Assembly: GCA_050433985.1 (NCBI GenBank)
Contig: JBNPWE010000010.1
Location: 1 to 64,000 of the forward strand
Source: JACIYW01 sp014359745
GTDB taxonomy: Bacteria > Pseudomonadota > Alphaproteobacteria > Rhodobacterales > Rhodobacteraceae
Direction: 5' to 3'
DNA: 64,000 bases
Shown here: positions 8,619 through 15,840 of the stretch, piece by piece
How positions within the stretch are numbered: the first letter of the stretch is position 1
Layout: each line of letters starts with the position of its first letter
Position numbers and translations under genes: made by a program
Notes under the pieces: generated by a model
The model's input: the letters and a program-made list of their open reading frames with translations, nothing else
Told to the model about the DNA's origin: nothing
The model's database searches: none

Positions 8619-11342
8619 TCACGCGGCCGGTTGGGCGGGGGCGGCGACAGGGCCGCCGCCATTCTCGATGTCATGCAGCAGGCCACCCTTGCGGGTATAG
8701 ACGGCCCAGGTGATCGCCACGCAGATCGCATAGAAGATCAGGAATCCCCAAAGCGCGCCCACCGCCGATCCGGTCAGGGCGATGGATGTGCCGTAAGCCT
8801 TGGGAATGAAGAAGGCGCCGTAAGCCGCGATGGCCGATGTGAAGGCCACGATCGCCCCCGATTCCATGGCGATCTGGCGCTTGCGCTCTTCCACGCCCAG
8901 ATGCGGCATCAGGCGCGGCACTTCGCGGCCCATGATCACCGGGATCATCTGAAAGGTTGACGCATTGCCAACCCCGGTCAGGAAAAAGAGCGCCATGAAG
9001 CAGGCAAAGAAGCCGATGAACGATCCAAGCCCCAGAAAGGTGATCACCCCGAATGTGGCGACGATCATCGCGGCAAACGTCCAGAACGTGACCCGCCCGC
9101 CGCCGAAACGGTCGCTGATCCAGCCGGTTCCCGCGCGGCTCAGCGCGCCCACCAGCGGCCCGAGGAACACATAGTTGAGCGCGTTCACCTCGGGAAAGGC
9201 AAGCTTGGTCAGCAGGGGAAAGCCGGCCGAATAGCCGATGAAACTGCCGAAGGTGCCGGTATAAAGGATGCACATCAGCCAGTTGTGCATGCGCCCGAAA
9301 ATCACCGCCTGATCGGCGAAACTGGCGCGCGCATCGGCAATATCGTTCATGCCCAGCCAGGCGGCAATGGTGGCCGCAAGGATGAACGGCACCCAGACAA
9401 AGCCCGCGTTCTGCATCCACAACTGCCCGCCGTCCGACATGGTCACCGGCTGGCCGCCAAGCGCGCCGAACACGCCCGCCGTGATCACGATGGGCACCAG
9501 GAACTGCATCACCGACACGCCCAGATTGCCCAGCCCCGCGTTCAGCGCCAGCGCATTGCCCTTTTCGGCCTTGGGAAAGAAATAGCCGATATTGGCCATC
9601 GAGGAGGCAAAGTTGCCGCCACCAAACCCGCACAAAAGCGCCAGCACCAGAAAGATCAGGTAAGGCGTATCGGGGTTTTGCACCGCGTATCCGATGCCCA
9701 TCGCGGGCAACAGCAGCGAGGCGGTGGAAAGCGTCGTCCACAGCCGCCCGCCAAAGATCGGCACCATGAAGCTGTAGAATATGCGCAGCGTCGCCCCCGA
9801 CAGGCCCGGCAGCGCCGCCAGCCAGAACAACTGCCCCGGCGCGAAATCGAACCCGATGGCAGGCAGACGCGCCACAACCACCGACCACACCATCCACACC
9901 GAAAACGCCAGCAGCAGCGCCGGGATGGATATCCACAGGTTGCGCCGGGCTATGGCGCGGCCCTTTTCGGCCCAGAAAGTCGGGTCTTCAGGCCGCCAAT
10001 CCTCCAGCACGCGCGGCATTGCCGTGTGTTCGGGGGTGTGAATGTCCTGCATCTCGGGAAATTCCGGCAAGCGGTCAAGCGCCTCGCCATGCGCCGCGCG
10101 CTCCATCCCGCGCACCGACAGATGCATCCAGGCCAGCGCCACGGCGACCAGAACGAACAGCAGCGCAAAGCACGAGGTGTAGATGCCGGTCAGATCCAGC
10201 AGCGCCCCAAAACCGATCGGCAGAACAAAGCCACCAAGCCCGCCGATCATGCCCACCAGGCCGCCAACCGCGCCCACATGGTTGGGATAATAAACCGGAA
10301 TGTGCTTGTAGACCGCAGCCTTGCCGAGGCTCATGAAAAAACCCAGCGCGAAAAGCGTGATGATGAAAGGCCACAGGCCCATCTGGGTTGAGAAGGCAAT
10401 CGGGCCTTCCTTGCCCTGAATGATGTAATCGGTCGGCGGGTAGGACAGCATGAACAGGAAGATCATCGAAAAGCCGAAGGTCCAGTACATGACCTTGCGG
10501 GCGCCGAACCTGTCGGAGAGCACACCACCATACGCCCGGAACAGCGATGCGGACAGGCTGAAAGACGCCGCCGCCATCCCCGCGAACCGCACATCGATGC
10601 CGTAGACGTCGATCAGGTAATGCGGCAACCACAGCGCCAGCGCCACAAAGGCGCCGAAGACGAAGAAATAGTAAAGCGAGAACCGCCACACCTGCAGGTT
10701 CTTGAGCGGCGCGAATTGCTGCGCAAGCGACGGGGCCTTTGCCCCCGTCCTGCGCCGTTCCACCAGCGCCGGGTCGTCCTTGGCCAGAAGGAAGAACAGC
10801 ACCCCGATAATCGCCAGTCCGGCCGACCATGCGTAAGCAACCCCGTGCCAGCCGTAAGCAACCATCACAAAGGGCGCGACGAACTTGGTGACCGCCGCGC
10901 CGACATTGCCCGCGCCAAAGATACCCAGCGCGGTGCCTTGATGGCCCGCGTCATACCAGCGGCTGACATAGGCCACGCCGATGATGAATGATCCGCCCGC
11001 CAGCCCGATACCAAGCGCCGCGACCAGATACATGATATAGGTATCTGCCAGCGTCAGCGCCCATGTCGCCAGCGCCGTCAGGATCATCTGGCCCGAAAAC
11101 ACCAGCCGCCCGCCGTATTTTTCGGTCCAGACGCCCAGAAACAGCCGCGTCACGGACCCGGTCAGAATGGGCGTGGCCACCAGCAGGCCGAATTGCGTGT
11201 CATTGAGGCCCAGTTCGGCCTTGATGGCGACACCGATGATGGAAAAGATCGTCCAGACCGCGAAACAGGCGGTGAAGGCGATCGTACTCAGGCTCAGGGC
11301 GCGCGTCTGATCGGCGCGCGGCGCTGTGGATACGGTCTGCAT
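8619..11342 (-). CDS. narK: Fused NarK1-NarK2 nitrate/nitrite transporter
   Basis: A 907-residue inner-membrane protein made of two complete MFS nitrate/nitrite porter units of about 12 helices each. The first half (about residues 1-440) begins near ALSLSTIAFTACFAVWTIFS. The second begins after a charged linker near residue 450 with NLWISIPALLLAFSVWMVWS. Each half contains glycine-rich nitrate-signature segments, for example GNVGAAVTKF and GLGNLGVSVMQF. Such fusions are known from Paracoccus, where the NarK1 half acts as a nitrate/proton symporter and the NarK2 half as a nitrate/nitrite exchanger. GGAGG precedes the ATG. It heads the nar operon. Confidence 0.95.
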   Translation of the reverse strand: MQTVSTAPRADQTRALSLSTIAFTACFAVWTIFSIIGVAIKAELGLNDTQFGLLVATPILTGSVTRLFLGVWTEKYGGRLVFSGQMILTALATWALTLADTYIMYLVAALGIGLAGGSFIIGVAYVSRWYDAGHQGTALGIFGAGNVGAAVTKFVAPFVMVAYGWHGVAYAWSAGLAIIGVLFFLLAKDDPALVERRRTGAKAPSLAQQFAPLKNLQVWRFSLYYFFVFGAFVALALWLPHYLIDVYGIDVRFAGMAAASFSLSASLFRAYGGVLSDRFGARKVMYWTFGFSMIFLFMLSYPPTDYIIQGKEGPIAFSTQMGLWPFIITLFALGFFMSLGKAAVYKHIPVYYPNHVGAVGGLVGMIGGLGGFVLPIGFGALLDLTGIYTSCFALLFVLVAVALAWMHLSVRGMERAAHGEALDRLPEFPEMQDIHTPEHTAMPRVLEDWRPEDPTFWAEKGRAIARRNLWISIPALLLAFSVWMVWSVVVARLPAIGFDFAPGQLFWLAALPGLSGATLRIFYSFMVPIFGGRLWTTLSTASLLLPAMGIGYAVQNPDTPYLIFLVLALLCGFGGGNFASSMANIGYFFPKAEKGNALALNAGLGNLGVSVMQFLVPIVITAGVFGALGGQPVTMSDGGQLWMQNAGFVWVPFILAATIAAWLGMNDIADARASFADQAVIFGRMHNWLMCILYTGTFGSFIGYSAGFPLLTKLAFPEVNALNYVFLGPLVGALSRAGTGWISDRFGGGRVTFWTFAAMIVATFGVITFLGLGSFIGFFACFMALFFLTGVGNASTFQMIPVIMGREVPRLMPHLGVEERKRQIAMESGAIVAFTSAIAAYGAFFIPKAYGTSIALTGSAVGALWGFLIFYAICVAITWAVYTRKGGLLHDIENGGGPVAAPAQPAA

Positions 11343-11423
11343 GGCAGGGCCTCCGGCAAGAGTGGCGTTTTAACCCCGTTGGGGGAATGGTGCCACAAAT
11401 GCGGGCGAAATTGCAGGGCAGAC

Positions 11424-11437
11424 TTGATCCAGATCAC
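11424..11437 (-). promoter_or_regulatory. FNR/NarR-type box of the narK promoter
   Basis: TTGATCCAGATCAC is TTGAT-N4-ATCAA with a single mismatch in the last base. Its centre lies 88 bases upstream of the narK ATG. Activation from -41.5 would place the transcript start near 11389 and leave a leader of about 47 nt, a normal geometry for a class II FNR-dependent promoter. Confidence 0.75.
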
Positions 11438-11537
11438 GAAACGCGGACAATCGGGGCGAAATAAATGAGCACCGGAAACAGATCATTTGCGGACGCGCGC
11501 TGTATCAAGGCCAATTCCGCGCGGATCAATCGAAGTC

Positions 11538-11551
11538 TTGATATTTATCAA
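11538..11551 (+). promoter_or_regulatory. Perfect FNR-type box upstream of narR
   Basis: TTGATATTTATCAA is an exact TTGAT-N4-ATCAA palindrome. Its centre is about 50 bases before the narR ATG. A -41.5 geometry would start the narR transcript about nine bases before its start codon, which is tight. The box may therefore serve autoregulation or act as a distal site for narK. Confidence 0.8.
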
Positions 11552-11594
11552 TTTATATGGTGGGAGTTGGCAGCTCCATGCGGAGAAACAGGAC

Positions 11595-12293
11595 ATGCCC
11601 GAGTCGGAATACCGCGATATTCGAAACCTCGATCTGTTCGCGCAGATGAAGGATGAACATTTCACCGCCTTGACGCGCGGGGCCTATGTGCAGAATTTCC
11701 CCGCCCAGATCGACCTGATCACCGAAGGCGAACCAAGCGATTTCCTGCATGTCGTGCTGTCCGGGGCGGTCGATCTTTTCGCGCGCTGGAACGGTCGCGA
11801 AACCAGCCTGGAAACCGTGCGCCCCATCTCGACCTTCATCCTTGCCGCGAGCATCCGCGATGCGCCCTACCTCATGTCGGCCCGGACCCTTGAAAAAAGC
11901 CGGATCGCGCTGCTTCCCAGTCAGGATGTGCGCGCCATCTTCGACCTTGACGGCGCATTCGCCCGCGCCATCGTGGCCGAGCTTGCGCAATGCTATCGCT
12001 CGGTCATCAAGGGGCAAAAAGACCTCAAGCTGCGCAGTTCTCTGGAACGGCTTGCCAACCACCTCTTGCGGCAGCAAAGGCGGGCGGGCGGTGCGGCCGC
12101 GTTCGAGCTTGATTTCGAAAAGCGCCGCCTTGCGTCGGTTCTGGGCATGACGCCGGAAAACCTCAGCCGCGCCTTCAAGGGGCTTCGGCCCTATGGCGTC
12201 ACCGTAAACGGCACCCGCGTCACCATCGCGCACCAGGATGACCTTGAACGCTTCGCCAAGCCCAACCCGCTGATCGACGACGTTTCAAGCTGA
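11595..12293 (+). CDS. narR: CRP/FNR-family nitrogen-oxide regulator, NarR-like
   Basis: A 232-residue Crp/FNR regulator with an effector domain (residues 1-130), a dimerisation helix and a C-terminal helix-turn-helix. The recognition helix TPENLSRAFKGL has the E-x2-S-R pattern that in FNR reads TTGAT. Only one cysteine (C133) is present, so it cannot bind the FNR [4Fe-4S] cluster. That places it with NarR, NNR or DNR-type nitrate/nitrite/NO regulators. It is divergent from narK with two FNR boxes between them, matching the narR-narK arrangement known in Paracoccus. I start at the ATG preceded by GGAG, because the upstream extension is not family-like. Confidence 0.8.
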   Translation: MPESEYRDIRNLDLFAQMKDEHFTALTRGAYVQNFPAQIDLITEGEPSDFLHVVLSGAVDLFARWNGRETSLETVRPISTFILAASIRDAPYLMSARTLEKSRIALLPSQDVRAIFDLDGAFARAIVAELAQCYRSVIKGQKDLKLRSSLERLANHLLRQQRRAGGAAAFELDFEKRRLASVLGMTPENLSRAFKGLRPYGVTVNGTRVTIAHQDDLERFAKPNPLIDDVSS

Positions 12294-12363
12294 TCCTGCG
12301 GGGCCGCATGAAACCGCCGGACGCTTCGCCTTGACCGGCGCGCGCGCGGAGGGCGTGGAAGAT

Positions 12364-12386
12364 GCGTATTTGGGCCAAGATGAAAT
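12364..12386 (+). repeat. Dispersed GAGTATTT/GATG motif, variant copy
   Basis: GCGTATTTGGGCCAAGATGAAAT is the CCAAGATGAAA subtype of the motif found at nine places in this window. It sits between the convergent narR and paaK genes. The first base of GAGTATTT differs. Confidence 0.55.
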
Positions 12387-12443
12387 GAGCGAGGGTTTTC
12401 CTTGTGCGCTCAACGGGCGGGCCTGATTGAGGGCGACACGCGG

Positions 12444-13754
12444 CTACCGTTTCGGGCGGTTGTCGATCACCCGCAAAGCCTTGCCTTCCGAGCGGGCGAT
12501 GTGATCGGGGTCGTGCACATCGATCCGGGCTGAAAGGCCGATCACGCTTTTGATGTGATGCGACAGTTCCGCCGCGACCGCCTTGCGGGCGTCGGGCGCG
12601 GTGGCATCGGGGGTGCATTCGACATGCACCGTCATGCTGTCCATCGGGCCCGACCGGGTCAGCTCGATCTGGAAATGCGGCGCAAGGGCGCGGCATTTCA
12701 GGATCTGTTCCTCGATCTGCGTCGGGAACACGTTGACGCCGCGCAGGATCATCATGTCATCCGACCGCCCGGCGATTTTTTCCATCCGCCGCATGCTGCG
12801 CGCGGTGCCGGGCAGCAGGCGGGTCAGGTCGCGGGTGCGATAGCGCACCATCGGCATGCCTTCCTTGGTCAGCGTGGTGAACACCAACTCTCCCATCTCG
12901 CCTTCGGGCAGCACCTCTCCCGTTTCGGGGTTGATGACTTCGGGGTAGAAATGATCTTCCCAGATATGCATCCCGTCCTTGGTTTCCACGCATTCATTGG
13001 CGACGCCGGGGCCCATGATTTCCGACATGCCATAGATATCGACGGCGTGCATGTCGAACGCGGCCTCGATCTGGGCGCGCATGGCGTTGGTCCATGGTTC
13101 GGCGCCAAAGATGCCGACGGCCAGCGACGAGGTGCGCGGATCGATCCCCTGACGGCGGAATTCATCCAGGATCGACAGCATGTAGGAGGGGGTGACCATG
13201 ATCACACGCGGCTTGAAATCGGCAATGAGCGTGACCTGCCGTTCGGTCATCCCGCCCGACATCGGCACCACGGTGCAGCCCAACCGTTCGGCCCCGTAAT
13301 GCGCGCCCAGCCCGCCGGTGAACAGCCCGTACCCATAGGCCACATGCACGATGTCGCCCGTGCGCCCGCCCGAGGCGCGGATGGATCGCGCCACCAGATC
13401 GGCCCAGGTGCTGATGTCCTGCGCGGTATAGCCCACCACGATGGGCTTGCCGGTGGTGCCCGATGATCCGTGCACCCGCACCAGTTTTTCGCGCGGCACC
13501 GCGCACATCCCGAATGGGTAATTGTCGCGCAGATCCGCCTTGGTGGTGAAGGGGAACCTGGCCAGATCGGCCAGAGATTTCAGGTCATCGGGATGTACCC
13601 CCGCATCATCGAACCGTTTGCGATAGAAGGGGGCGTTTTCATAGCAGTGGCGCAGCGACCATTTCAGGCGGCTCAGTTGCAGCGCGGCGATCTCATCGCG
13701 CGAGGCGGTTTCGATCGGCTCCAGGTCGCCCGGTCGTGGCGCAAGATCTTCCAT
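12444..13754 (-). CDS. paaK: Phenylacetate-CoA ligase
   Basis: PaaK activates phenylacetate to phenylacetyl-CoA with ATP, the first step of the aerobic phenylacetate pathway. The 436-residue protein is full length. It has the AMP-binding P-loop VHGSSGTTGKP near residue 95, the adenylation motif IYGMSEIMGP near 240 and the YRTRDLTRL motif in the C-terminal half. The C-terminal domain contains ILRGVNVFPTQIEEQIL, typical of PaaK. It lies 23 bases after paaI on the same strand. The other pathway genes (paaABCDE, paaZ, paaH) are not in this window, and paaG beside it is broken. Confidence 0.95.
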   Translation of the reverse strand: MEDLAPRPGDLEPIETASRDEIAALQLSRLKWSLRHCYENAPFYRKRFDDAGVHPDDLKSLADLARFPFTTKADLRDNYPFGMCAVPREKLVRVHGSSGTTGKPIVVGYTAQDISTWADLVARSIRASGGRTGDIVHVAYGYGLFTGGLGAHYGAERLGCTVVPMSGGMTERQVTLIADFKPRVIMVTPSYMLSILDEFRRQGIDPRTSSLAVGIFGAEPWTNAMRAQIEAAFDMHAVDIYGMSEIMGPGVANECVETKDGMHIWEDHFYPEVINPETGEVLPEGEMGELVFTTLTKEGMPMVRYRTRDLTRLLPGTARSMRRMEKIAGRSDDMMILRGVNVFPTQIEEQILKCRALAPHFQIELTRSGPMDSMTVHVECTPDATAPDARKAVAAELSHHIKSVIGLSARIDVHDPDHIARSEGKALRVIDNRPKR

Positions 13755-13777
13755 GGTGTTCCTCCCCTAAGGTGGCG

Positions 13778-14227
13778 TCAGGCGGTTTCGGGCAGATGCG
13801 TGCCCTTGATGGTGCGGGAATGGCCGCGAAATTCGGCAATCTGTTCGCCCGCCTGATTGGTGACGCGGATGTCATAGATGCCGCCCCGGCCCCGGCGCGA
13901 CACCTCGCGGGCGGTGGCGGTCAGCCGGTCGCCTTCAAACGCCGGGGCCAGAAAGGTGATGCTGGCCATCTGCGCCACGACGCGCTGGTTGTAGGAGTTG
14001 CAGGCAAAGGCGAAGGCGCTGTCGGCCAGCGTAAAGATATAGCCACCATGCGCCATGCCGTGGCCATTGGTCATCACCCGCGACAGGGTCATCGACAAGG
14101 TGGCGGTGCCGGGGCCGATATGATCGCGGCAGATGCCCAGATGCTGCGTTGCATGGTCATCGGCCCACATCGCATCGGCACAGGCCTGCGCCAGCGCATC
14201 GGCGGAAAGGGGGGGATTCATGGTCAT
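13778..14227 (-). CDS. paaI: Hydroxyphenylacetyl-CoA thioesterase
   Basis: PaaI is a hotdog-fold thioesterase that rescues CoA from dead-end hydroxylated phenylacetyl-CoA intermediates. The 149-residue protein has the family block GMAHGGYIFTLADSAFAFA, with the HGG loop and catalytic Asp, near residues 57-75. Its start codon overlaps the paaG remnant's stop by four bases (ATGA), so coupling appears to survive the damage to paaG. An ATG two codons downstream is an alternative start. Confidence 0.92.
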   Translation of the reverse strand: MTMNPPLSADALAQACADAMWADDHATQHLGICRDHIGPGTATLSMTLSRVMTNGHGMAHGGYIFTLADSAFAFACNSYNQRVVAQMASITFLAPAFEGDRLTATAREVSRRGRGGIYDIRVTNQAGEQIAEFRGHSRTIKGTHLPETA

Positions 14228-14583
14228 TTTCCTTTGAACACGGGCGCGCGTTTTTCAAGCAAGGCGGTGACGCCTTCGGCGTAATCGGCGGTGCGCCCCG
14301 TTTTGCGCTGGCTGTCGCGTTCCAGGTCAAGCTGCGCGTCAAGGCTGTTGGTGGCCGCCGCCTGAATGCAGCGTCTGGTCAGGCCAAGGCTGCGGGTGGG
14401 ACCGACCGCGAATTTGGCGGCCAGCGCGCGGGCCTCATCCATCAGCGCCGCGTCTTCGACGGCTTTCCAGATCAGGCCCCAATGCGCGGCGGTGTCGGCA
14501 TCCAGCCGGTCGGGCCGCTCAAGCACCAGTTCCAGCACACCGCCCGCAAGCGTGGCCTGCACGGTTTCCGCATCCTGTGCCAT
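14224..14583 (-). pseudogene. paaG: paaG remnant with in-frame deletion of the crotonase core
   Basis: The 119-residue frame begins like PaaG isomerase (VLELVLERPDRL, about residues 16-27). It then jumps to the family's C-terminal third (AAHWGLIWKAVEDAALMDEA, later NSLDAQLDLERD and FKGK). Intact PaaG is about 260 residues. The missing 140 or so residues include both oxyanion-hole segments (the GRGFCAGQDL-like and NGVAAGAG-like motifs), so the product cannot be an active enoyl-CoA isomerase. The deletion keeps the frame, and paaI remains coupled downstream. Assignment rests on my recollection of the family. The breakpoint is near 14500-14510. Confidence 0.85.
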
Positions 14584-14587
14584 CCAG

Positions 14588-14597
14588 CCCCCCCCCC
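14588..14597. repeat. Ten-base C homopolymer before the paaG start
   Basis: A run of ten C (G in the transcript) lies five bases upstream of the paaG remnant's ATG, where the ribosome binding site should be. Its length could vary by slippage and alter initiation. This is inference. Confidence 0.6.
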
Positions 14598-14618
14598 AAT
14601 TCGCCTGGGTGGATATAT

Positions 14619-14658
14619 TCGCAAACCGATCGGTCAGTCAATTCAAATCGGTTTGCGA
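14619..14658. promoter_or_regulatory. Operator-like inverted repeat upstream of paaG-paaI-paaK
   Basis: Perfect 12-base arms, TCGCAAACCGAT at 14619-14630 and ATCGGTTTGCGA at 14647-14658, flank a 16-base spacer. Nested within is the palindrome ACCGATCGGT (14625-14634), resembling half sites of TetR-family regulators such as PaaR. The position upstream of the paa genes suggests their control site. No paaR gene is in the window. Confidence 0.6.
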
Positions 14659-14759
14659 CAAACCCCGCCACACCAGATGCCAATGTGGCGCAAAGCCTGC
14701 GGTGCGGCAATAGCCGTGGGTCACGGGGGTCTCGGTCACGGGTGTTGCGCGCGCTGGCC

Positions 14760-15084
14760 CTGCGTTCGCCAGACCAAGGCAATCTCGGGCATCGGGCGGA
14801 TATCGCCATCCATGGAACAGATCGACCTTAACGACACGCTCGGGTCGAACCGGGCGGCCAATCTGCCCCTTGTCCCGGACCCCGACGAGGTGTCGAAAAC
14901 CCGCTGGGTCGATCTGGATGCGCTGGTTGCCGAAACCCTCCGCTACCTCGGCCGTTTCACGCCGTCGCTGCGGATCTATCTGGCCAAGCACCGCGATATC
15001 ACCTTTGGCCCGCCCCATCTTTGGCCCGCCCAGTGTCCAGCCCAGCACCATCCCCCCACCCGGCCCGTCGCATCGCGGGGCTGA
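14760..15084 (+). pseudogene. idi: Isopentenyl-diphosphate isomerase C-terminal remnant
   Basis: From about 14812 one frame reads LPLVPDPDEVSKTRWVDLDALVAE followed by RFTPSLRIYLAKHRDITFG. These are the last 60 or so residues of type I Idi, as in Rhodobacter. Just upstream, another frame reads LGHRADIAIHG, resembling the preceding YRAD-GLIEHE segment, so a frameshift separates the pieces near 14800. No N-terminal or catalytic part (the Cys-containing TCCTHP region) can be read. The reading frame runs past the normal end to a TGA at 15082. The gene is clearly non-functional. The recognition is from memory of the family, and the upstream limit is uncertain. Confidence 0.65.
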
Positions 15085-15089
15085 GCGCG

Positions 15090-15356
15090 CTATTTCGTGC
15101 CCGAACCCGCATCCGTCCGGTCGCTCCGGGCCAGCCGGGCGGCCCGCCCGCCGCGGCGCCTGGCAAGCTGTGGTGCGCGGTCGGGCAGGTCGGCGATGAT
15201 CGCCGCGCGTTCCGCATCGCTTATCCGGCCCCAGGCGCTGATTTCCTCGATCGTGCGCAGGCATCCGGTGCACAGCCGCGCCTCGGGATGGATCACGCAC
15301 AGCTTGACACAGGGCGATGCGATTTCCTGCCGCACCCAGATATCATCACTCATCAT
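15090..15356 (-). CDS. DUF1289 family protein
   Basis: An 88-residue protein with the short cysteine domain of DUF1289, SPCVKLCVIHPEARLCTGCLRT, followed by EEISAWGRISDAER. Four cysteines suggest a metal site. The function is unknown, and a link to Fe-S or oxidoreductase genes is only a common suggestion. The arginine-rich tail from residue 65 is not conserved. The start overlaps the ruvX stop by 11 bases, placing it last in a ccmI-ruvX-DUF1289 unit. A second ATG follows directly after the first. Confidence 0.85.
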   Translation of the reverse strand: MMSDDIWVRQEIASPCVKLCVIHPEARLCTGCLRTIEEISAWGRISDAERAAIIADLPDRAPQLARRRGGRAARLARSDRTDAGSGTK

Positions 15357-15840
15357 TCACCCTCGCCTGTCTGCGCAGATGGGTCAGCCGATCCAGCGCC
15401 CCCTGAAGGATAAAGCCCGCGGCGACATGGTCAATGACCTCGCCGCGGCGTTTGCGGGATGTATCCGCCTCGAGCAGCGCGCGTTCGGCGGCGACGGTTG
15501 ACAGGCGTTCATCCCAGAACCCGATGGGCAGGGGGCATAGCCCGGCCAGATTGCGGGCAAAGGCGCGGGTCGACTGGCAGCGCGGCCCCTCGGACCCGTC
15601 CATGTTGCGCGGCAGGCCCAGAACGATACCCCCCAGCGCGCGGCCTGTGGCGATCTCGATGATACGCGCGGCATCAAGGGTGAATTTGCGCCGCGCGATG
15701 GTTTCCAGCGGGGTCGCGATCGACCACATGCCATCCGAAACCGCCACCCCGATGGTCTTGGTGCCAAGGTCAAGGCCGATCAGCCCGCGCCCGGCAGGCA
15801 GGGCGGCGGCAAAGCCATCCCAGTCGGCGTGAACCGTCAC
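15346..15840 (-). CDS. ruvX: Holliday junction resolvase-like / pre-16S rRNA nuclease YqgF
   Basis: A 164-residue RNase H-fold protein of the YqgF/RuvX family. It shows the GLDLGTKTIGVAVSD motif with the first catalytic Asp at residues 23-37, the GLPRNMDGSEGPRCQ motif in the middle and the FWDERLSTVAAERALLE motif in the C-terminal half. Family members process the 5' end of pre-16S rRNA. Translation starts at a GTG overlapping the ccmI stop by four bases (GTGA). Confidence 0.95.
   Translation of the reverse strand: MTVHADWDGFAAALPAGRGLIGLDLGTKTIGVAVSDGMWSIATPLETIARRKFTLDAARIIEIATGRALGGIVLGLPRNMDGSEGPRCQSTRAFARNLAGLCPLPIGFWDERLSTVAAERALLEADTSRKRRGEVIDHVAAGFILQGALDRLTHLRRQARVNDE

Noticed and set aside
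14149..15084. One continuous 311-codon plus-strand gene
   Set aside because: Only its last third has family-like sequence (Idi remnant). The first part is antisense to paaI and paaG.
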